This document shows, in pieces, positions 1-8,837 of a DNA stretch of 64,000 nucleotides (positions are counted from its first letter, which is position 1; each line of letters opens with the position of its first letter). The stretch is from Gemmatimonadota bacterium. GTDB taxonomy: Bacteria > Gemmatimonadota > Gemmatimonadetes > Gemmatimonadales > Gemmatimonadaceae. The translations under genes and the position numbers were made by a program. The DNA lies in assembly GCA_016704465.1 (NCBI GenBank), contig JADJAD010000008.1, positions 62,001 to 126,000 on the forward strand. Reading direction: 5' to 3'. Under the pieces are notes generated by a model. That model ran no database searches. It saw nothing but the letters and a program-made list of their open reading frames with translations, and was not told the DNA's origin.

Positions 1-404
1 GCCACCCGGTCAATGCGCGGCAGCGTCGAGATTGCCGCCTGCACCACCCCGCCATAGGCGCGCGCCAGTCCCCCCGTTCCCAGTTTCACCCCGCCGAAAT
101 AGCGTGTCACCACCGCCACAATTTCGCCCACCCCGCTGTGCAACAGGGCGACCAGCATCGGTCGGCCGGCGGTACCGCGCGGCTCACCGTCGTCGTTCGA
201 CCCCACCAGGTCCGTGTTGCCTGGCGCGCCGGCCACGAACGCCCAGCAGTGGTGATGCGCGTCCGGCATTGCTGCGGCAACGTCACGGATCACGGCATGT
301 GCCTCGGCCGCAGACACGGCCGGGGCCAAGGTGCAAATGAAGCGGCTGCGCTCCACGACCTGCTCGTGGCGGTGACGTGCGGCGGGGATCGGGTAACGCG
401 ACAC
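1..404 (-). CDS. YigZ/IMPACT family (UPF0029) protein, C-terminus cut by window edge
   Basis: Reading the minus strand from a GTG at 404 gives SRYPIPAARHRHEQVVERSRFICTL and then a stretch with AHHHCWAFV and FGGVKLGTGGLARAYGG, the hallmark of the YigZ/IMPACT family. Family members have an RNase-PH-like fold linked to translation control; the precise role is unsettled. A stop codon (TAG) lies upstream in frame near 448, so the start must lie between it and the conserved region; GTG at 404 is the best fit. The reading frame is open to base 1, so the protein continues beyond the window. Family call is confident, start less so. Confidence 0.8.
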   Translation of the reverse strand, partial: MSRYPIPAARHRHEQVVERSRFICTLAPAVSAAEAHAVIRDVAAAMPDAHHHCWAFVAGAPGNTDLVGSNDDGEPRGTAGRPMLVALLHSGVGEIVAVVTRYFGGVKLGTGGLARAYGGVVQAAISTLPRIDRV

Positions 405-655
405 GGAGACGACGGGCGAAGGTGCAACGACGGGCGTCCCGACAATCTACCGCGCCGCCTCCCTCGCCCATCGGAGGTGCCCCGCTGCGCACCGCGGCAG
501 GCACGCCCCCTTCCGTGAACGCAGCACGAGACTATGACCGTGCCGTGTCATCGGATAATTTGGACCGGAGCTGAACATGTCGGCGCCGCCGTCGTGCGCA
601 TCGCCGATATCGCACCCCTGAGCCAGCGTGCCGCTGGCGGTCGGAATACGGTGAC

Positions 656-1138
656 ATGACGCAGCCAGATCGCCCGGAAAATGCCGCTCCCCCTCCCGAG
701 TCGGACGGCGCCGACTTCAGCGTGACGCTCACGCTCGAGGGCGGCTATCGGTTCGCCGTCGACCCTCACCTGGACGGCGCCGAGGGTTTCCACATCGACG
801 AGACTCCCCCGCTCGGTGACGGGAGCGCTGTCAATCCGTCGCGTGTGCTCGCCTCGGCCATGGCCTCCTGCCTGGGCTCCTCCTTCCTGTTCTGCGCCCG
901 AAAGGCGCGCATCGACATCAAGAGCCTGCGCGTCGAGGCCCGCGGTACGCTCGTGCGCAACGAGCGGAAGCGTCTCCGCGTCGGCTCGCTTCACATCGAG
1001 CTCTTTCCCGAGGTCGCGGAGGGTGACGAGGCGCGGGTCGATCGTTGCCTGGAGCTGTTCGAGGACTTCTGTGTCGTGACCGAGAGCGTGCGCTCAGGCA
1101 TACCAGTCGTGGTCGGCGTCGAGACGCACCGCGGCTAG
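656..1138 (+). CDS. OsmC family protein
   Basis: A 160-residue OsmC/Ohr-fold protein. The family reduces organic hydroperoxides with two cysteines; here Cys72 lies in the helix-start motif SCLGSS and Cys139 in DFCVVTESVRSG, the usual positions for the peroxidatic and resolving pair. The N-terminal 20 residues are a Pro/Glu-rich extension. The start ATG at 656 has only a weak GGTGA upstream. It is a stand-alone gene between the YigZ-like gene and a convergent glyoxalase-fold gene. The OsmC family is clear; whether it is a peroxidase or a YhfA-type member is not decided by the sequence. Confidence 0.85.
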   Translation: MTQPDRPENAAPPPESDGADFSVTLTLEGGYRFAVDPHLDGAEGFHIDETPPLGDGSAVNPSRVLASAMASCLGSSFLFCARKARIDIKSLRVEARGTLVRNERKRLRVGSLHIELFPEVAEGDEARVDRCLELFEDFCVVTESVRSGIPVVVGVETHRG

Positions 1139-1176
1139 CGCTACCGCGGACCGCCGCGCCTGCGCGCCGTGGCTCC

Positions 1177-1563
1177 TCAGGGTCGCACCTCGCTCATCAA
1201 GCCCACGGTATTGCCCTCCGAGTCGTGGAGAAATGCCATCCACAATTCGTGGTCGGGCATCGTGGCGACCTTTTGAGGGGCATGGACGAACGACACGCCA
1301 CGCTCCACCAGCGCTGCGTGGGCCGCGGCCAGGTCGTCCACGACGTAGTACAGGATCGACCCCGGTTGGAACGTCGCGCCCCCCTCGGGCTCGGCGAGCA
1401 TGAGGCGTACGCCGCCGCAATCGAAGAAGGCCAACTTTGGCGGGGCCTCGAAGAGCAGGCGAAGGCCGAGGGTATCGCGATAGAACGCCACCGCGCGAGC
1501 AATCTCTCGCGCGGGCATCGCGACTTGGCCGATACGTGACAGCGAGGTGGCTGGAATGCTCAT
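1177..1563 (-). CDS. VOC family (glyoxalase-fold) protein
   Basis: A 128-residue protein with the paired beta-alpha-beta-beta-beta pattern of the vicinal oxygen chelate superfamily: IGQVAMPAREIARAVAFYRDTLG in the first half, LYYVVDDLAAAHAALVERG and a final FLHDSEGNTVGLMSE in the second. The final Glu and the HELWMAFLHD region supply candidate metal ligands. AGGAG lies just upstream of the ATG. It is transcribed away from the MarR gene at 1679 and shares a palindromic intergenic site with it, which suggests control by that regulator. Substrate unknown; could be a lyase, dioxygenase-like or resistance protein. Confidence 0.85.
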   Translation of the reverse strand: MSIPATSLSRIGQVAMPAREIARAVAFYRDTLGLRLLFEAPPKLAFFDCGGVRLMLAEPEGGATFQPGSILYYVVDDLAAAHAALVERGVSFVHAPQKVATMPDHELWMAFLHDSEGNTVGLMSEVRP

Positions 1564-1646
1564 CGGGACTCCTGACAGGAAGGCGCGTCGGACTCGGGTG
1601 TGGACGCTCGGCGCTCGGCATGCCCTTCACGTGCGCCGGCCAGTTA

Positions 1647-1661
1647 GTTAGCGTTGCTAAC
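1647..1661. promoter_or_regulatory. 15-bp palindrome, candidate MarR operator
   Basis: GTTAGC-GTT-GCTAAC is a perfect inverted repeat with 6-bp arms, 17 bp upstream of the MarR start and in the divergent region with the VOC gene. MarR proteins typically bind such sites and repress their own gene and the divergent neighbour. The placement is direct observation; the binding is inferred. Confidence 0.6.
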
Positions 1662-1678
1662 GAATATGCGAGCTTCTG

Positions 1679-2149
1679 ATGACTGACGCAAGACAGGCCG
1701 CGCCCGAGTCAGCGGCCGCCGAGGGACGCAGTCCCGCGCGCGTCGCCGATACGCTGCATCGCTCGGCGATTCAGCTGCTGCGGCGACTGCGCCAGGAGGA
1801 CCGCCGCTCCGGTTTGAGTGGACCTCGGGCCTCCGCACTCTCGGTCGTGGTGTTCGGCGGACCCCAGACGCTCGGCGCGCTTGCCGCCGCCGAGCAGGTG
1901 CGTCCCCCGACCATGTCACGCCTCGTGCGGGCGATGGAATCGGAGGGGCTGCTGTTGCGCGAGGGGGACGCGAAGGACGCCCGCGTGGTGCGTGTCCGCG
2001 CCACCGCCAAGGGGATTCGAATCCTGCAGGCGGCGCGCGCGCGCCGCCTCGCAAGGCTGCAGGTGGCGCTCGAGTCGCTGCCGTCGGGTGAGCTGGCCAC
2101 GCTGGACGAGGCGGCCGCGCTGCTCGAGCGGGTGGCGCGCACGCTGTAA
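1679..2149 (+). CDS. MarR family transcriptional regulator
   Basis: A 156-residue winged-helix regulator. The helix-turn-helix spans LGALAAAEQVRPPTMSRLVRAME and the wing is EGLLLREGDAKDARVVRVRATAKG, where the DxRxxRV wing motif of MarR proteins is visible. Flanking helices provide the dimer interface. The gene is divergent from the VOC-family gene, and a perfect 15-bp palindrome lies just upstream, which suggests autorepression and control of the VOC gene, perhaps released by a small phenolic or oxidising ligand. The ligand cannot be read from sequence. Confidence 0.9.
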   Translation: MTDARQAAPESAAAEGRSPARVADTLHRSAIQLLRRLRQEDRRSGLSGPRASALSVVVFGGPQTLGALAAAEQVRPPTMSRLVRAMESEGLLLREGDAKDARVVRVRATAKGIRILQAARARRLARLQVALESLPSGELATLDEAAALLERVARTL

Positions 2150-2192
2150 CGCTACCCGACGGTTCCCGCCGCGCGAGGTCGCGCTGCGCGAC

Positions 2193-2987
2193 CTATCGAC
2201 GCGTTCGCGTGCGCTGCTCCGCCGCCTTCTCGACGAGACGACGCAACTCGCGGATCGGCTCTGGCGAATCGTCGACCTGCAACCGCAGGACGACGTCGTT
2301 GTTGAGCCACACGCCGGCTCCCTTCTTCACGATCACCATCGCGGCGGACTGCATGCCGCGCGTGTCGCCGCCCGCGGCCTGTCCCGCCTCGAGGGCGGCC
2401 TGCAGGCGCAGCGAGAGGTGCCCGGTTGTCCGCTCGAACGCCTCGACCATCGACGTAACGACCGCCTCACCGGCCAGGATGTTTCCTTGCGCGGAGCAGA
2501 ACTTCCCCTGCCGATCGCCCGCCCAGACACTCGCACGTGGTCCGGTGTAGGCCGCGACCTCGCCGCTGGCATTCATGACGGCGAACTGTCGCCCGAGCTT
2601 GGTCCAGTCCTCCGGACGCGGATCGGGGTCGTTTTGCCAGACGGTTTGTACCACGTCCTTGGGGGAGCGTCCGGCGCGCAGCAGTGCCATCGCCTGCGGG
2701 CCGTAGCTGACGTCGACGATGGCCTGGGTGGCGACCACACCAACCCCGGCCTCTGCCCACAGCACGCCATTGCCCACCGAGAAGACCCGGGACTGCACGG
2801 CGCCGCCCACTTCGCCGGTCGCCGGGTCGTAGCCGAGGATGGAGAAGGTCGCCACCGGGGGCCAAGGGAGGCCGGGCTGCGCGGGGGAGCCGTTCCCGAG
2901 GGTCGACTGCGCCGCGACAGTGCCCGTCAGGACGATCGTGGCCAGGCCGAACAGCAGGGGGGTCGCGCTGCGGAACCGCTGAGTCAT
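2193..2987 (-). CDS. DUF1028 family exported protein
   Basis: A 264-residue protein with an N-terminal signal peptide (LLFGLATIVLTGTVAAQ) followed by the DUF1028 core: ATFSILGYDPATGEVGGAVQS, GVGVVATQAIVDVSYGP and SAQGNILAGEAVVTSM. DUF1028 proteins resemble Ntn hydrolases and are often exported; their reaction is not established. Two in-frame ATGs lie at 2993 and 2987; GAGAGG sits at proper spacing only for 2987, so that start is chosen. The C-terminal tail is rich in Arg and Glu. No operon partner is obvious; the next minus-strand gene upstream begins at 5288. Confidence 0.85.
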   Translation of the reverse strand: MTQRFRSATPLLFGLATIVLTGTVAAQSTLGNGSPAQPGLPWPPVATFSILGYDPATGEVGGAVQSRVFSVGNGVLWAEAGVGVVATQAIVDVSYGPQAMALLRAGRSPKDVVQTVWQNDPDPRPEDWTKLGRQFAVMNASGEVAAYTGPRASVWAGDRQGKFCSAQGNILAGEAVVTSMVEAFERTTGHLSLRLQAALEAGQAAGGDTRGMQSAAMVIVKKGAGVWLNNDVVLRLQVDDSPEPIRELRRLVEKAAEQRTRTRR

Positions 2988-3084
2988 GGACATCCTCTCG
3001 AGGTGTGACGGAACGGGGTGAAGTGGATCACAAGCCAACGTACGCCGAGCGACGCGTAGTCGTCGACCGGGTGGGTCATGCAAG

Positions 3085-5288
3085 TCAGTGCGGCCCTCGC
3101 GGGAGCACTTCGCGCCACGTGCGCTGCCGGACGACGCGTCCGTTCTGCGACACGCGTCGCTGCACCTGAACGTACAACGAGTCGATCGATGAGCGCACGC
3201 GCATGCTCGTGTGCAGTTGCACCCGGCGAGTGCCGATCCGGATGTCGTGCGAGGCGGTGGCGTCCCAGCCGGCGCGCGCGGGATCGCGCTCGTTCGCATC
3301 GTAGCGCACCTGCTCCTGATAGTCGATGCGCGTGGCGCCGAGTCGTTGCGACGAGGCGTTGGCCAGCGAATAGCGCACGGCGCCCGTGCGCGGGTCGCGA
3401 TGGAACGTGGGCGGCGAGTCGAGCTGCTCGAGCATCGACGCGTCGGGACGGGGGTCCCGCGCCACCGGTTCTGGCAGCGACACGGGGACGGGGAGCGGCG
3501 TCGCGCTCGGCAGGGTGAGCGTCATCCCGCCGACGCCGGCGTACACCAGCGATCGGCCGCGGTACGGCGTCGGCCACGCCATGGGGAACTGCGCATGCGA
3601 CACGGAGATCCGGAGTCGATGACCAGGAGGAAACGTCCAGGTGGTGAAGTGCAGGGTCAGGGTGGTGTCGACCACGCGAGGCGTGTCGTCAGGTGCACGG
3701 GCGATCCGGTCGGCGGTCAGGGCGCCATTCAGCACCCGTCCCGCGACGAGCGCGACGCGCCCGTCGGGGAAGACGTCTTCGAGGCGCACGCTCCACGCGA
3801 CCCGTTCCATGGCCGATCGGGCCCGCAGGTGCACCGTCGGGAACCCCACCAGCTGCAACCCCTCGGCAAGCGGCGCGGTGTCGTAGGTCAGCGCGCGACG
3901 ATCGTCGTCGGCAAGGTCCCCCGGGGCGTCGCCCCACCAGACCCCGACGGCCGAACCGAGTCCCGCCACGTGCGGCAGCGAGTCGACGACCGACTCGCTC
4001 CCCGGCGCGCGCTCCAGCCGTCGCCCCGAGCGCGCGTAGAGGATCGTGGCGCGATCGGCGACGGGGGCCAGTTGACGAATCGAAACGCGCCCGCCAGCTG
4101 CTCGTGCGGCCCCGGTGCGACCGCGTCGCGCACGAACAGGAGCACGTTCGGTTCCCGCAGCAGTCCGGTGTCGTCGCCCGCCAGCCAGTGCCTCCACCAG
4201 CGCACCGCGCGCGATCGCCATTCGTAGTTCGGTCCCGGCGTGCCGTTGTCGGGCCAGTCGTGCGCCCACGGCCCGATCTCCACCTTCACGGGAGCGCGCG
4301 CCGCCGAGAGGACGCGCAGCGGGGTGTCACGGTACCCATCGGCGAGACCCCCGATCAGGTACGCGGGCACGCGCAGGCGCTCCGGGTGGAAGCGCAGCGA
4401 GCCGTCACGCCAGAACGGACCGTCGACGGGCTGGGCGAGGTACGTCAGCAGCCATGGGCGCTGGTCGAAGCGATCGGCGAAGTAGGCCGAATCGAGCGGA
4501 TAGTCCGGGGTGCGAGGCAGGCCGTTCTCATGGTCGATCTGCAGCGCATACGGATCGAGGTGGAGGGCGCCGTCGAAGTAGCGCACATCGTCCCCGTACA
4601 GGTCGTCCGAGGAGTGCAGCGCGAGGATGGCCCGGAGCGCCGGTGGTGCACGCATCGCGGTCTGGATCGCGTTGAATCCGCCCCACGAGATGCCCCACAT
4701 GCCCACGGCGCCGTTGACGTCGTCGCGGGCGGCGAGCTGCGCGATGACCTCCGTCGCGTCCGTCAGCTCGTCGTCGGAATACTCGCGCAGTGGCAGGCGT
4801 CCCCCCGATCCGCCGGTGCCGCGCACGTCGACGCGCGCCGAGACGAATCCTCGGCAGGCAAAGTAGGAATGCAGCGGATAGTCTCGGCGATAGAAGGAGT
4901 CGTCCTTGCGGTACGGCAGCAACTCGAGCAGGGCGGGGAACCGCTCGCCAGCGCGCCGCGGCAGGGGACGAAACAGCGTGGTGGCCAGCGGAACGCCATC
5001 TGGCATGGTCAGGACCGTGCGCTCGACGACGAAGTCGTGGGTCGGGGGAGTCGCGTCGCCCGGGGCGGTGGCGCTGCAGCTCGTCGGCGCGGCATGCGAC
5101 GCGACCGGCCAGCGGTCGTGCGTGCCGAGCAGCGGCCGTGCATGCACCTCCGGTGGTCGCGCCGATTCCTCGACCGCGCGCCGCGCGTGCGCGCGCGCCC
5201 CCGCGACCAGCGACAGCCCCGTCAGGCACGCAAGCGGGACGGTGCGCCGGGACGCCGAGTGCCACGCCGAGGCCAACGATTTACGCAT
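3085..5288 (-). CDS. CocE/NonD family X-Pro dipeptidyl-peptidase-like hydrolase (frameshifted)
   Basis: An exported alpha/beta hydrolase of the CocE/X-prolyl dipeptidyl aminopeptidase class, about 734 residues when repaired. Signal peptide at the start, hydrolase core with nucleophile in GISWGG, acid in GLADGYRD and histidine in GPWAHDWPD, then a jelly-roll C-domain (RLRISVSHAQFPMAWP). The frame changes near 4055-4070 after FVNWPP: adding one base to the coding-strand C run (4063-4067 on the complement) joins it cleanly to VADRATILYARSG. That looks like an indel error in a homopolymer rather than decay. Substrate could be a peptide, ester or beta-lactam-like compound. Confidence 0.85.
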
Positions 5289-5685
5289 CTCGACGTGGGG
5301 CCGGCGACCGGTGAGGGACGGGCGGTGACGGCCAGGCGCCTCACCACCGCGCAACGATGACGCACGTCGGTCGCGAACGCTAGGGTGAGGGAACGCTCAT
5401 GCACGCGCATGCGCGTTCAGGTACGCTCTACTACGCCCATGCGCGCTCCTGCACGCACGCGCAACCAACATGAACGCCGCGCTCGCATTGCGAAGCCATG
5501 GGGACGGGCAGGAGATGTCCGCGCCCACCACGCGTCAAGAAGGGGTCGCGTACCGCCGAGACTTCAGATCTAGTCGGCTCGCCGGGCATCGGGTGTTGTG
5601 TTCTCCCTGTGCAGAGGTGAATTATTTACCCGATCTGCTCGATCCTTGAACGCGGGGTTGATGCTCCGCAGGAGTAATCGCGAGG
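5289..5685. other. Divergent intergenic region (397 bp)
   Basis: This lies between the CocE-type gene and the gene at 5686. It holds repeated CATGCGCG words and a perfect 14-bp palindrome ACGCGCATGCGCGT at 5403-5416. An AT-richer patch at 5615-5632 may hold the promoter for the downstream gene, but no convincing -35/-10 pair was found. No coding potential was recognised. Confidence 0.5.
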
Positions 5686-6072
5686 GTGGCGGAGTTGGCT
5701 TTTCAGGACGGGATGTGGGAACAGATTCGGCTGCGCGAGCCGCGGTTCCATGAGCACGCGTACTTGTTCGTGCTTGCGGCCCTTGAGTTCGAGCAGGCGC
5801 GTCTCACCGCGCGGCGGCATGTCAACGGGCGTGAGCTCGCGGCGGCCGTGCGGGATCTCGCGCTTGAAAAGTTCGGGGTGATGGCGCGATTGGTACTCGA
5901 TCACTGGGGGGTGCGGGCAACGGCGGATGTCGGTGACATCGTGTTTGCGATGGTCGACCTGGGTCTCCTCATGAGCCAGCCGAACGATTCTCGCCTCGAT
6001 TTTGTCGACGTGTACGAGTTCGACGAGGTCTTCGAGCAGGCGTATCCCTGGAGCGCCGCTCACCTCTCCTGA
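5686..6072 (+). CDS. Minf_1886-like conserved protein
   Basis: A 128-residue soluble protein starting at GTG. Its pattern (PRFHEHAYLFVLAALEF, GRELAAAVRDLALEKFGVMARLVLDHWGV, GDIVFAMVDLGLLM, DSRLDFVDVYEFDEVFEQAY) matches the conserved small family often annotated Minf_1886, present in Planctomycetes, Verrucomicrobia and Gemmatimonadota. Function is unknown. It is followed by a small zinc-ribbon gene on the same strand after 49 bases, and the two may be cotranscribed. The family name is from memory of its sequence pattern; the start could be a nearby alternative. Confidence 0.7.
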   Translation: MAELAFQDGMWEQIRLREPRFHEHAYLFVLAALEFEQARLTARRHVNGRELAAAVRDLALEKFGVMARLVLDHWGVRATADVGDIVFAMVDLGLLMSQPNDSRLDFVDVYEFDEVFEQAYPWSAAHLS

Positions 6073-6121
6073 TGGCACGTCGCGTTCCGCGACGCGTATC
6101 TTCCTCGCGCTTGGAGGCGCA

Positions 6122-6319
6122 GTGACGCAAATCACCGATTACCCGCAGTGTCAGAAGTGCGACAAGGGCGTTCTGCTGCCGTTGAGCGACTACGGTCGCG
6201 ACGGCGCCCCGATCACGTACAAGGCGTGGGTGTGCAGCAACCCCGAGTGCGGGTTCAACATCCGCATCGACAACGGGGAGATCAGCTTCGGTCGCACCGT
6301 CGGTCAGTCCCACAAGTAG
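6122..6319 (+). CDS. Small zinc-ribbon protein (65 aa)
   Basis: A 65-residue protein starting at GTG 6122 with a strong GGAGG five bases upstream. It has two cysteine pairs, CQKC near residue 10 and CSNPEC near residue 39, separated by a beta-rich segment, as in a single zinc ribbon. Such ribbons bind nucleic acid or a protein partner. It sits between the Minf_1886-like gene and the NAD(P)H-hydrate repair gene. No specific family was recognised, so function is left open. Confidence 0.75.
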   Translation: MTQITDYPQCQKCDKGVLLPLSDYGRDGAPITYKAWVCSNPECGFNIRIDNGEISFGRTVGQSHK

Positions 6320-6352
6320 CCCGCCACTCGTTCCTGCGTCACGATCACTCCG

Positions 6353-7879
6353 ATGAACGTGCACGTCGTGACCGCCGAGCAGGCCGCCGCGCGTGACACC
6401 GCGGCGATCGACGCAGGGATTCCCTCGACACAACTCATGCGCAGCGCCGGCCTCGCGGCCGCGCAGCTGGTCCTCGATCGCCTGTCGCCCCACGCGGGGC
6501 GTCGCGCGCTCGTGTGCTGCGGCCCAGGCAACAACGGCGGTGACGGTTGGATCGTCGCCGCCGCGCTTGCGCGGGCCGGCCTCCACGTCTCGGTACGCGA
6601 AACCGGGGAGCCGCGTACCGACGCCGCCGCAGCGGCACGCCAGGACGCGGTGGGGCACGTGTCGTTAGGTCTGCCGAGCGGGCCAGTCGACGTCGTGATC
6701 GATGCGCTGCTGGGCACCGGGGCCACCGGCCCGCTGCGCGGTGCGATCGCCGACGCGGCGCGGGGCATCGCCGACGCGCGCGCCGGCGGGGCGCTGGTGG
6801 TCGCACTCGACCTGCCCACCGGACTCGACGCCACGTCGGGCGTGCTGGCCGACGCGGCCGTGCGTGCCGACCTGACCGTGACGTTCGGGACGGTCAAGCG
6901 CGCACACCTGCTCGTGCGTGGCCAGTGCGGCGACATCGTCGCCGTCGATATCGGCCTCGCGCGGCATGCCCAGCTCGACGACGGCGCCCCGCTGCTCATC
7001 GATGACTCCTGGGTCCGCGCCCGGACACCGGCGATCGGCGCCGAGGCGCACAAGGGCACCCGGCGGCGCCTGCTGATCGTGGGAGGGGACCGCGGCATGG
7101 CGGGAGCGGTTGCCCTCGCGGCGCGAGGGGCCATGCGCGCGGGGATCGGCATGGTCCGGGTCTGCGTGCACGCCGCGAGCGTGGCACCGCTGCAAGCCGC
7201 GGTGCCCGAGGCCACCGCCGTCGAGTGGCCCGAGGTGCCGGACGGGCCGCTCGTGGGCTGGCCGCACGTCCTGCTCATCGGACCAGGGCTCGGCGAGCGC
7301 GAGGCGGCCCGGCGGCGCACGACGGCCTGGTTGACCGTCTGGAGCGGACCGGTCGTGCTGGACGCCGACGCGCTCAACGCCTTCGCCGGCGACGAATCGG
7401 CGCTGGGCGACCTCCTGGACGGTCGCCCGGCGATCATCACACCGCATCCACTGGAGTTCGCGCGGCTCATCGGCGTGGACGTGGACACCGTGCTCGAGGA
7501 GCGTTTCGAGATTGGGGCGCGCCTGGCGCGAGCGCTGCACGCCGTGGTGCTGCTCAAGGGAGTCCCGACCGTGATCACCGCGCCCGACGGCGCCTCCGTC
7601 GTCAGCGCCGCCGGTACGCCGGTGCTGGGGAGCGCAGGGAGCGGCGACATACTCGCGGGGATCGCCGCCACCTTGCTCGCCCAGGGCGACGATCCGCTCG
7701 CTGCCGCCGCCTGCGCGGCGTGGATCCACGGCCGGGCCGGCGAGTTGGCCAACGCCGGGCGCAGCGTGCGAGGGGTGGTGCTCGACGATGTACTCGCGTC
7801 GTTGGGGCACGCGTGGACGTCCTCGCCAGTGCTGGCGCCGCCTGCGCTGGCGGTCCTGCCGCGCGTTGGCGACCCGTGA
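6353..7879 (+). CDS. nnr: Bifunctional NAD(P)H-hydrate epimerase / ADP-dependent dehydratase
   Basis: A 508-residue two-domain repair enzyme for NADHX and NADPHX. The N-terminal YjeF epimerase domain (about 1-215) has CGPGNNGGDGW and DALLGTGATGP. The C-terminal ribokinase-like dehydratase domain (about 225-490) has KGTRRRLLIVGGDRGMAGA, ITPHPLEFARLI and GSAGSGDILAGIA with the catalytic Asp. The length fits full bifunctional members. Eight bases separate its stop from thiL, and a GGGAG site precedes that next ATG, so it heads a nnr-thiL-plsC operon. Confidence 0.95.
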   Translation: MNVHVVTAEQAAARDTAAIDAGIPSTQLMRSAGLAAAQLVLDRLSPHAGRRALVCCGPGNNGGDGWIVAAALARAGLHVSVRETGEPRTDAAAAARQDAVGHVSLGLPSGPVDVVIDALLGTGATGPLRGAIADAARGIADARAGGALVVALDLPTGLDATSGVLADAAVRADLTVTFGTVKRAHLLVRGQCGDIVAVDIGLARHAQLDDGAPLLIDDSWVRARTPAIGAEAHKGTRRRLLIVGGDRGMAGAVALAARGAMRAGIGMVRVCVHAASVAPLQAAVPEATAVEWPEVPDGPLVGWPHVLLIGPGLGEREAARRRTTAWLTVWSGPVVLDADALNAFAGDESALGDLLDGRPAIITPHPLEFARLIGVDVDTVLEERFEIGARLARALHAVVLLKGVPTVITAPDGASVVSAAGTPVLGSAGSGDILAGIAATLLAQGDDPLAAAACAAWIHGRAGELANAGRSVRGVVLDDVLASLGHAWTSSPVLAPPALAVLPRVGDP

Positions 7880-7886
7880 GGGAGCC

Positions 7887-8837
7887 ATGACCTCCTCCCA
7901 CGTCGCGCTCGGCCCCGGAGGCGAGTTCGACCTCGTGCGAACGATGCTCGCGCGGTGGGGGACGCTCGCGAGTGGTGTCGGAGACGATGCTGCGGTGCTC
8001 GACCTCCCGGCCGGGGACCGACTGGTGGTGAGTACCGATTCCTCGCTCGATGGCGTGCACTTCCGTCGATCGTGGCTCACGCCACGGGAAATCGGCGCCC
8101 GCGCGGCTGCCGCAGCGCTCAGCGACCTCGCGGCGATGGCCGCCGCCCCGCGCGGCATGCTGATCGCGCTCGCGCTACCCGAGGAGTGGGTCGGCGACGT
8201 CGCGGCGATCGCCGACGGGATCGGCGACGTGGCCCGCGCGACCGGGACACCGATCGTGGGAGGCGACATCACGAGGGCCGCGCAGTTTGGCATCACCTGC
8301 ACCGTCCTCGGATCGACGCCGACGCCCATTCGGCGCGACGGCATACGCCCGGGTGATTTCATCTATGTGACCGGGGTGCTGGGCGGCCCGGCGGCCGCAC
8401 TTCGGGCGCTCGAGCGAGGCGACGTGGTCGAGGCGCCGCTGCGCGAGCGCCTGGCGCGTCCCAGACCCCGGCTCCTTGAGGCGACCTGGCTGGCACGTCA
8501 TGGTGTGCATGCCCTCGTGGACATCTCGGACGGATTGGGGGCGGAACTGCGGCACCTGGCGACCGCGAGTTGCGTGGAGGTCCGCATCGAGCTCGCGCGT
8601 ATCCCCGTCATGCGCGGCTGCACCCTGCACGACGCCACGCGGGGTGGGGAAGAGTACGAACTCATCGCCTGTTCGCCGCACGCGCTCGACCCCGACGCCT
8701 TCGCGCGCACCTTTGCCCTTCCGCTCAGCGAGATCGGCCGAGCGCGCGCCAGCCCCGAACCCCTGGTTACCGTGATGCGTGGCGAAGGCGACGAGCGCGT
8801 TGACCTCGGCGAGGGGTACGACCACTTTTCGCCGTGA
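7887..8837 (+). CDS. thiL: Thiamine-monophosphate kinase
   Basis: A 316-residue PurM-fold kinase that phosphorylates thiamine monophosphate to the pyrophosphate cofactor. Motifs: GPGGEFDLV, GVGDDAAVLD, STDSSLDGVHFRRSW, the metal-binding GGDITRA and DISDGLGAEL. ATG 7887 is chosen over further upstream starts because GGGAG lies at proper spacing and the conserved N-terminus begins there. Its TGA overlaps the plsC ATG by one base (TGATG). No TPP riboswitch is needed or seen, since the gene is internal to an operon. Confidence 0.95.
   Translation: MTSSHVALGPGGEFDLVRTMLARWGTLASGVGDDAAVLDLPAGDRLVVSTDSSLDGVHFRRSWLTPREIGARAAAAALSDLAAMAAAPRGMLIALALPEEWVGDVAAIADGIGDVARATGTPIVGGDITRAAQFGITCTVLGSTPTPIRRDGIRPGDFIYVTGVLGGPAAALRALERGDVVEAPLRERLARPRPRLLEATWLARHGVHALVDISDGLGAELRHLATASCVEVRIELARIPVMRGCTLHDATRGGEEYELIACSPHALDPDAFARTFALPLSEIGRARASPEPLVTVMRGEGDERVDLGEGYDHFSP

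Noticed and set aside
7787..7886. TPP riboswitch before thiL
   Set aside because: The region is the coding end of nnr and lacks the conserved riboswitch core (CUGAGA).
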